From Pseudomonadota bacterium (GTDB lineage: Bacteria > Pseudomonadota > Alphaproteobacteria > Rhizobiales > Beijerinckiaceae): a stretch of 6,301 bases of DNA. Of the stretch, positions 1-3,879 are shown piece after piece. Position numbers and translations under genes: made by a program. Where the stretch lies: contig JAEXUU010000591.1 of NCBI GenBank assembly GCA_023452965.1, positions 1 through 6,301 of the forward strand, in the 5' to 3' direction. Each line of letters opens with the position of its first letter. The first letter of the stretch is position 1. Under the pieces are notes generated by a model. The model was not told the origin of the DNA, made no database searches, and worked only from the letters and a program-made list of their open reading frames with translations.

Positions 1-352
1 CTGGGACACGCTGGTCGATGCCGACCCGGCCAACAACGCCGCGAGCTGGCAGTGGGTGGCGGGGTCGGGGGCCGATGCCGCGCCCTATTTCCGTATCTTC
101 AACCCGGTGACCCAGGGCGAGAAGTTCGACCCCGACGGCGCCTATGTCAGGCGCTTCGTGCCGGAGCTGACGAAGCTCGACGCCAAGTTCATCCACAAGC
201 CCTGGACTGCTCCGCAAGCCGTTCTGCGGGAGGCTGGAATCAGTCTCGGCGAGGACTACCCCCGCCCGATCGTCGATCTCGACTTCGGCCGCAGGCGTGC
301 GCTGGCCGCGCTGGCAGAGCTCCGGGCCGAGACCGGATCGGAATCCGCCTGA
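1..352 (+). CDS. phrB: Deoxyribodipyrimidine photolyase (class I CPD photolyase/cryptochrome family), C-terminal part
   Basis: Partial gene cut by the left edge; the first whole codon starts at base 2 and TGA is at 350-352, leaving 116 residues of a protein that is usually about 470-490 long. The enzyme uses light and FAD to split cyclobutane pyrimidine dimers in DNA. Visible is the highly conserved FAD-binding core of the C-terminal helical domain: WDTLVDADPANNAASWQW followed by GSGADAAPYFRIFNP and QGEKFDPDGAYVRR. The two aspartates and the Asn-Asn of the first block match the flavin-contacting region of E. coli Phr. The first Trp of the SWQW block corresponds to the proximal Trp of the electron-transfer chain (W382 in E. 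coli), so this end looks functional. The tail FIHKPW...YPRPIVD is also typical. The antenna-binding N-terminal domain is outside the window, so folate versus deazaflavin type and the exact subclass cannot be judged. Confidence 0.95.
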   Translation, partial: WDTLVDADPANNAASWQWVAGSGADAAPYFRIFNPVTQGEKFDPDGAYVRRFVPELTKLDAKFIHKPWTAPQAVLREAGISLGEDYPRPIVDLDFGRRRALAALAELRAETGSESA

Positions 353-481
353 CACATGACCTCCGGGCCTGCGGGAACTTGGGCGCTCCGCAGGCTCCTG
401 AACGAAACTGTCCGCGCCGTGTTGTCGGATCAACCTAAGACCGATCGTCCTATGGTCCTGAATTCGAAACAGGAGAGGCAA

Positions 482-838
482 ATGTCCTATTATGTCGACG
501 GCTTCGTGCTCGCCGTTCCCAAGACCAAGATCGAGGAGTACCGCAAGCTCGCCAGCCTGGCCGGCGACGTCTGGATGGAGCATGGCGCGCTGAGCTATGT
601 CGAATGCGTCGCCGAGGACGTGCCTTATGGCGAGCTCACCTCGTTTCCGCGAGCCGTGCAGGCCAAGGACGACGAGATCGTCGTCTTCTCCTGGGCGACC
701 TACGAATCGCGCGCCAAGCGCGACGAGGTCATGGCCAAGGTGATGGCCGATCCCCGCCTGAAGCCGGACATGGAGAACATGCCCTTCGACGGCAAGCGGA
801 TGATCTTCGGCGGCTTCACCACCATCGTCGAACGCTGA
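482..838 (+). CDS. DUF1428 family protein (YbaA-like), function unknown
   Basis: A 118-residue soluble protein with no signal peptide or membrane segment. It matches the DUF1428 family (E. coli YbaA): an N-terminal YVDGFVLAVPK strand (residues 4-14), an acidic middle with GDVWMEHGALSYVEC (28-42), a strand EIVVFSWATYESRAKRDEV (65-83) and the C-terminal signature MPFDGKRMIFGGF (100-112). The family has a small ferredoxin-like alpha/beta fold related to dimeric alpha-beta barrels. No reaction is established, and the label 'RNA signal recognition particle' sometimes attached to it is not supported. The start at 482 is chosen because AGGAG (471-475) lies 6 bases upstream and homology begins there; the frame is open back to an ATG at 356, but that extension has no such site and does not resemble the family. 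It lies 129 bases after the photolyase gene and converges with the dehydrogenase gene. Confidence 0.9.
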   Translation: MSYYVDGFVLAVPKTKIEEYRKLASLAGDVWMEHGALSYVECVAEDVPYGELTSFPRAVQAKDDEIVVFSWATYESRAKRDEVMAKVMADPRLKPDMENMPFDGKRMIFGGFTTIVER

Positions 839-849
839 GCATCCGGTGC

Positions 850-889
850 GAGGTGCGGCGGCCGCTTCAGCCGTCGCGGTTCGCACCTC
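850..889. terminator. Hairpin between convergent genes, possible bidirectional terminator
   Basis: GAGGTGCG at 850-857 is the exact reverse complement of CGCACCTC at 882-889, and the bases between can extend the pairing (GCGGC against GCCGT around the CGCTTCA loop). It begins 11 bases after the stop of the DUF1428 gene and runs into the last codons of the opposing dehydrogenase gene, the usual place for a shared terminator. There is no T-run on either side, so a classical rho-independent terminator is not demonstrated. Confidence 0.35.
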
Positions 890-1661
890 CGGCTAGCGCC
901 CGCGCCGCCCAGAAATAGAGCGGATAGGGCAACAGCCTGATGAGCTTCAGGGTCCAGGCGAGACGGCGCGGGAAGACGATCTCGAAGCCGCCACGGGCGA
1001 AGCCATCGGTGATGCGCGCCGCTGCCGCCTGATCCGTCATCAGCAGCGGCATCGCGAAGGTGTTGCGCTTGGTCATCGGCGTGTCGACGAAGCCGGGATT
1101 GACCAGCTGCAGGCGGATGCCGAGGCGGTCGCATTCGAAGCGCAGGCTCTCGCAGAGATGGATCGCGGCCGCCTTGGACGCGCCATAGGCGCCGCTTCCG
1201 GGCATGCCCGCATAACCGACGAGAGAGGCGTTCACGGCGATCTGGCCCTTGCCGCGATCGCTCATGTTCTCCATCAGCGCCGCAAGCCCGCGCACGACGC
1301 CGAACAGGTTGACGGCGAAGATGCGCTCGAAGGTCGTCGCATCCAACCCGTCGGGCCGGTTTCCCTGGGCCGTGCCGGCATTCAGGAACGCCAGCGCGAT
1401 CGGCCCGTGCACGCTCTCGATCCCCTCGACCACGGCACGCATCGCCTCGGGGTCGGTAACGTCGCCGGCATGGGCGACGATGCGCCCCGAAAGGCCGGCG
1501 CCCTGCAGTGCGACCTCCTCGAGCAATTCGAGCCGCCGCGCCGTGATCGCGACCGTCCAGCCGCGCCGCGCCAGTTCGAGCGCCACCGCCGCGCCGATAC
1601 CGGAGCTCGCACCGGTGATCCAGGCGACGCCGTCCTTCGGCTGCATGCGTGGCATGGTCAT
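867..1661 (-). CDS. SDR family NAD(P)-dependent oxidoreductase
   Basis: A 264-residue classical short-chain dehydrogenase/reductase. The Rossmann cofactor motif TGASSGIG is at residues 16-23, an ARR at 41-43 after strand 2 suggests NADP(H) preference, GDV is at 66-68, NAG at 94-96 and the helix-4 Asn in VNLFG at 118. The catalytic Ser is in NASLVGYAG (S146), and Tyr and Lys are in YGASK (Y159, K163). PGFVDTPM (189-196) is the usual substrate/cofactor loop, so all active-site residues are present. The C-terminal 35-40 residues (FEIVFPRR, then LKLIRLLPYPLYFW) are hydrophobic with basic residues, as in SDRs thought to sit on membranes or bind lipid-like substrates; the substrate itself cannot be read. 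The start at 1661 is the first of three close Met codons (residues 1, 3 and 6). A GGGGA 7 bases upstream is a weak ribosome site and lies within GGGGACCCC, so a later Met is possible. It is divergent from the AlaX gene. Confidence 0.93.
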   Translation of the reverse strand: MTMPRMQPKDGVAWITGASSGIGAAVALELARRGWTVAITARRLELLEEVALQGAGLSGRIVAHAGDVTDPEAMRAVVEGIESVHGPIALAFLNAGTAQGNRPDGLDATTFERIFAVNLFGVVRGLAALMENMSDRGKGQIAVNASLVGYAGMPGSGAYGASKAAAIHLCESLRFECDRLGIRLQLVNPGFVDTPMTKRNTFAMPLLMTDQAAAARITDGFARGGFEIVFPRRLAWTLKLIRLLPYPLYFWAARALAGGANRDG

Positions 1662-1772
1662 CGAGGGGTCCCCACGCCGGTGACGGACCGGCGATCCAGC
1701 CCGGCAACCTAGTCACAGCTGCAGCGCGGCGGAAGCCCCGTCGGCGAAGAGGACGCCCGATCGCAGGCATCT

Positions 1773-1800
1773 TTGCCGCGGCCGCCGGGCCTGCGATAAG
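1773..1800 (+). promoter_or_regulatory. Candidate sigma-70-type promoter for the AlaX-sulfurtransferase pair
   Basis: TTGCCG (1773-1778) and GATAAG (1795-1800) are separated by 16 bases, with a TG one base before the -10 element (extended -10 pattern). Transcription would start near 1807, just ahead of the AGGGAG ribosome site at 1812-1817. Both boxes differ from consensus at two positions each, so this is a plausible but unproven promoter. I found no equally good candidate for the divergent dehydrogenase gene in the same region. Confidence 0.35.
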
Positions 1801-1823
1801 CTGACGATCCCAGGGAGATCTTC

Positions 1824-2540
1824 ATGCCGACCGAATTGCTGTTCCGCGCCGACGCCTATCAGAGCGAAACCACAGCGACCGTGCTCGCCATCAACGAACG
1901 CGGCGGCATCGAGCTCGACCGGACGGTATTCTACGCCACGGGAGGCGGCCAGCCCGGCGATGCCGGCCTGCTGGTCACGGCCGATGGCCGCGAGATCACG
2001 ATCGGCACCGCGATCTACAATCCGGAAGACAAGAGCCGCATCCTGCACGTCCCGCTCGAAGGCCAGGCGGCTCCGGCCATCGGCGACGCCGTCACCGCCC
2101 GACTCGACTGGCAGCGGCGGCTGAAGCGGATGCGCATTCACACCGCGCTGCATTTGCTCAGCGTCGTGCTGCCCTATCCGGTCACCGGCGGCGCCATCGG
2201 CGAGGGCGACGGCCGGCTCGATTTCGACATCCCGGAAGGCGGCCTCGACAAGGCCGAGATCGCCGAGAAGCTCAATGCGCTCGTGGCGCGCAATGCCGAC
2301 GTCACCGAGAGCTGGATCACCGACGAGGAGCTCGACGCCAATCCCGGCCTGGTCAAGACGATGTCGGTGAAGCCGCCGCGCGGCTCCGGCCGCGTCCGGC
2401 TGGGCAAGATCGGCGAAATCGACCTCCAGCCCTGCGGCGGCACGCATGTGCGCAACACCTCCGAGATCGGTGAGGTCCTGGTCACCGACATCGAGAAGAA
2501 GGGCAAGCAGAACCGGCGCGTCCGCATCGCGCTCGGCTGA
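1824..2540 (+). CDS. alaX: Alanyl-tRNA editing protein, AlaX-M type
   Basis: A 238-residue stand-alone homologue of the alanyl-tRNA synthetase editing domain. Such proteins hydrolyse mischarged Ser-tRNA(Ala), and sometimes Gly-tRNA(Ala), in trans in the cytoplasm. The N-terminal part (about 1-95) carries the AlaRS-like strand region and the glycine motif FYATGGGQPGD (36-46). The second part carries the zinc-binding editing site: HTALH (H106, H110) and CGGTH (C204, H208), all four ligands present. The length and the N-terminal Gly-motif domain fit AlaX-M; it is longer than AlaX-S and lacks the C-Ala extension of AlaX-L. The tail KKGKQNRRVRIAL is a typical end. The start is supported by AGGGAG at 1812-1817, 6 bases before ATG. 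The sulfurtransferase gene follows after 49 bases on the same strand, so co-transcription is likely. Confidence 0.94.
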   Translation: MPTELLFRADAYQSETTATVLAINERGGIELDRTVFYATGGGQPGDAGLLVTADGREITIGTAIYNPEDKSRILHVPLEGQAAPAIGDAVTARLDWQRRLKRMRIHTALHLLSVVLPYPVTGGAIGEGDGRLDFDIPEGGLDKAEIAEKLNALVARNADVTESWITDEELDANPGLVKTMSVKPPRGSGRVRLGKIGEIDLQPCGGTHVRNTSEIGEVLVTDIEKKGKQNRRVRIALG

Positions 2541-2589
2541 AGATCTTCCTTCAAGTCACTGAAATCAGACTCCTTCGAGGAAACGCCCC

Positions 2590-3444
2590 ATGGCCAGCAA
2601 CGATGTCTTCGTCTCCACGCAATGGCTGGCCGAGCGGCTCGACGCGCCGGACATCGTCGTCGTCGACGGCTCCTGGTACCTGCCGGCCCACGCCCGCGAC
2701 CCGGCCGCGGAATATGCCGAGCGCCGCATCCCCGGCGCCGTGCGCTTCGACATCGACGCGGTGAAGGACACGACTTCGGCGCTGCCGCATATGATGCCGC
2801 GCCCCGAGGCCTTCGCCGCAGCGGTCGGCGCCATGGGGATCGGCGACGGCATGCGCATCGTGGTCTATGACGGGCTCGGCCTGTTCTCGGCGCCACGCGT
2901 CCGCTGGACCTTCCGCACTTTCGGTGCCCGCGACGTGGTGATCCTTGACGGCGGCATGCCGCAATGGCTGGCCGAGGGCCGCCCGGTCGAGGAAGGCGCG
3001 CCGCGCGCCCGCCAGCCGCGCAGCTTCACGGCGCGCCTCGATCATTCCGCCGTCGCCGACATGAACGATGTGGCGAAGGCGCTGGAGACCGGCTCGGCCC
3101 AGATCGTCGATGCCCGCCCGGCCGATCGCTTCCGCGGCGAAGCGCCGGAGCCGCGGCCTGGCGTCCGCTCCGGCCATATGCCGGGCGCGCTCAACCTGCC
3201 CTCCTCGGCGCTGGTGGCGAACGGCAAGCTCAAGGCGCCCGAGGCGCTCGCCTCCGCCTTCCGCGAGGCCGGTGTCGACCTCGACAAGCCGATGGTGACG
3301 AGCTGCGGCTCAGGCGTCTCGGCCGCAATCCTTTCGGCCGCGCTGGAGACGCTCGGCAAGCCTGCACGGGCGATCTATGACGGCTCCTGGTCGGAATGGG
3401 GCGCGAGCGACCGCCCGATCGCGACCGGCCCGGCGAAGGGCTGA
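2590..3444 (+). CDS. sseA: 3-mercaptopyruvate sulfurtransferase (two rhodanese domains)
   Basis: A 284-residue cytoplasmic enzyme that moves sulfur from 3-mercaptopyruvate (or thiosulfate) to a thiol or cyanide acceptor through a cysteine persulfide; E. coli SseA is about the same length. The N-terminal rhodanese domain (about 5-135) is non-catalytic: the active-site position is Asp in VVYDGLGLFS, and the domain has RIPGAVRFDID and HMMPRPEAF. The C-terminal domain (about 155-278) has DARPADRFRGE (174-184) and EPRPGVRSGHMPGALN (187-202), which supply the substrate-binding arginines, and the active-site loop CGSGVS with Cys239. That loop is the mercaptopyruvate form rather than the basic CRKGVT thiosulfate form, which is why I prefer this name; Ser replaces the more usual Thr at its sixth position. 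GAGGAAA at 2577-2583, 6 bases from ATG, fixes the start. Probably the second gene of an operon with the AlaX gene. Confidence 0.93.
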   Translation: MASNDVFVSTQWLAERLDAPDIVVVDGSWYLPAHARDPAAEYAERRIPGAVRFDIDAVKDTTSALPHMMPRPEAFAAAVGAMGIGDGMRIVVYDGLGLFSAPRVRWTFRTFGARDVVILDGGMPQWLAEGRPVEEGAPRARQPRSFTARLDHSAVADMNDVAKALETGSAQIVDARPADRFRGEAPEPRPGVRSGHMPGALNLPSSALVANGKLKAPEALASAFREAGVDLDKPMVTSCGSGVSAAILSAALETLGKPARAIYDGSWSEWGASDRPIATGPAKG

Positions 3445-3460
3445 GGCGCATCTCGCCTTT
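3444..3460 (+). terminator. Short hairpin overlapping the sulfurtransferase stop
   Basis: AGGCG (3444-3448) pairs with CGCCT (3454-3458) around a 5-base loop and is followed by TTCACTC. The stem is short and the T-run is only two to three bases beyond it, so at best a weak terminator. Confidence 0.25.
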
Positions 3461-3480
3461 CACTCACATTCGGGCGTGGC

Positions 3481-3534
3481 GCCGCTGGAACACTCCGGCG
3501 CCCGCCAGCGGCAACTGTGGCCCAGGCGCCACAG
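3481..3534 (+). terminator. Tandem perfect stem-loops, candidate terminator of the AlaX-sulfurtransferase operon
   Basis: Two exact inverted repeats lie side by side. GCCGCTGG (3481-3488) pairs with CCAGCGGC (3505-3512) over a 16-base loop, and CTGTGGC (3515-3521) pairs with GCCACAG (3528-3534) over a 6-base loop. The second is followed by ATTACGGTTTCTTTG, a T-enriched but interrupted tail. They lie 37-90 bases after the sulfurtransferase stop and before the next promoter-like region, fitting a transcription end. Confidence 0.45.
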
Positions 3535-3591
3535 ATTACGGTTTCTTTGTGACATCGCCACCCGGCGTTTCGTTTTGGCCTTCCGCCGAAA

Positions 3592-3597
3592 TTGACT
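3592..3597 (+). promoter_or_regulatory. Candidate -35 box (TTGACT) for the autotransporter gene
   Basis: TTGACT matches the sigma-70 -35 consensus at five of six positions and lies in the AT-rich part of the region. No good -10 box stands at the usual distance: at 16-18 bases the sequence is AACGTT, ACGTTA or CGTTAC, and these bases fall inside the CtrA-like element. The promoter may need an activator, or this box may be chance. Confidence 0.3.
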
Positions 3598-3609
3598 GCA
3601 TGCAAGTCA
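3593..3609. promoter_or_regulatory. Operator-like palindrome
   Basis: TGACT (3593-3597) and AGTCA (3605-3609) are inverted copies flanking GCATGCA; the centre TGCATGCA (3597-3604) is itself a perfect 8-base palindrome. Such symmetry in an AT-rich stretch upstream of a gene is typical of a binding site for a dimeric regulator, but no named regulator can be assigned. Confidence 0.35.
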
Positions 3610-3611
3610 TT

Positions 3612-3627
3612 CTAACGTTACGTTAAC
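3612..3627. promoter_or_regulatory. CtrA-like binding site
   Basis: CTAA-N7-TTAAC at 3612-3627 differs by one base from the alphaproteobacterial CtrA consensus TTAA-N7-TTAAC. The same bases contain a perfect inverted repeat, TAACGT (3613-3618) and ACGTTA (3620-3625), around one base. CtrA controls cell-cycle, motility and surface genes in this class, so an autotransporter target would be reasonable. One site matched by eye is not proof. Confidence 0.4.
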
Positions 3628-3693
3628 TCAGGATTCTCCAGAGCCCGGGCCTCGCGGCGCGGTGGGTGATGACGACTCTCGCCCCCGGTGCCG

Positions 3694-3709
3694 CTGCCTC
3701 TCCAGGCAG
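3694..3709 (+). promoter_or_regulatory. Leader stem-loop 1
   Basis: CTGCCT (3694-3699) pairs exactly with AGGCAG (3704-3709) around a 4-base CTCC loop. It lies about 80 bases upstream of the autotransporter start, within the presumed 5' untranslated leader. There is no T-run, so it is not an obvious terminator. Confidence 0.4.
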
Positions 3710-3726
3710 GGCGCAGTTGACGTAGC

Positions 3727-3750
3727 TCCGGCCGGTTCCTCCGGCCCGGA
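3727..3750 (+). promoter_or_regulatory. Leader stem-loop 2
   Basis: TCCGGCCGG (3727-3735) pairs with CCGG, a bulged C at 3745, then CCGGA (3741-3750), around the loop TTCCT. This nine-pair, G/C-dominated stem ends 36 bases before the start codon of the autotransporter. It could affect translation or mRNA stability; it does not cover the start codon itself. Confidence 0.4.
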
Positions 3751-3786
3751 TCGTCTGCTGCAAACATTGCGAGAGCCCGTCCTGCG

Positions 3787-3879
3787 ATGGCTAACCGGAT
3801 TTCCTATCGGAACCGCTCCTTGGCGTGCCTGCTCGGCAGTACGGCCATCGCCCTCGCCCTGCCCGGGCTGGCCCAGGCG
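3787..3879 (+). other. Signal peptide of the autotransporter
   Basis: Residues 1-31 have a basic start (Arg at 4, 8 and 10), a hydrophobic core LACLLGSTAIALALPG (12-27) and the cleavage motif AQA followed by Gln32. This is a standard Sec/signal peptidase I peptide, without the long extended N-region of some large autotransporters. Cys14 is at the start of the hydrophobic core, so it is not a lipobox. The peptide also confirms the chosen start. Confidence 0.88.

Larger units (their letters stand above)
3445..3786. other. 342-base intergenic region before the autotransporter gene
   Basis: No convincing gene; the short open frames here are spill-over from the sulfurtransferase gene or random, with no ribosome site or recognisable product. 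The left part (3445-3535) is GC-rich and holds terminator-like hairpins. The middle (about 3540-3630) is noticeably AT-rich, 25 of 40 bases being A/T at 3591-3630, and contains promoter- and operator-like elements. The right part (3631-3786) is GC-rich again and has two strong stem-loops. The simplest reading is terminator, then promoter, then a leader of roughly 150 bases. Confidence 0.75.

Noticed and set aside
374..406. GGAAC at 374-378 as the -35 of an EcfG general-stress promoter
   Set aside because: The expected CGTT is not present 16-18 bases downstream; the nearest CG-starting tetramer is CGAA after 24 bases.
52..438. 128-residue open frame overlapping the photolyase end
   Set aside because: The translation is Arg-rich with no family resemblance, while the neighbouring frame carries the conserved photolyase FAD-binding region.
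356..481. N-terminal extension of the DUF1428 protein from ATG 356
   Set aside because: It has no ribosome binding site and does not look like the family; ATG 482 has AGGAG at a good distance and begins where homology begins.
1718..1725. GCTGCAGC palindrome in the divergent intergenic region
   Set aside because: An 8-base GC-rich palindrome is common by chance at this composition and no flanking symmetry supports an operator.
700..1770. 356-residue open frame on the minus strand overlapping the dehydrogenase gene
   Set aside because: It is a shifted-frame shadow of the dehydrogenase gene with Arg/Ala-rich low-complexity translation; all SDR motifs are in the other frame.
3377..3626. Small plus-strand open frames crossing the sulfurtransferase stop
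   Set aside because: They start inside the sulfurtransferase gene in other frames, lack ribosome sites and run through the hairpin region; they are random open frames.
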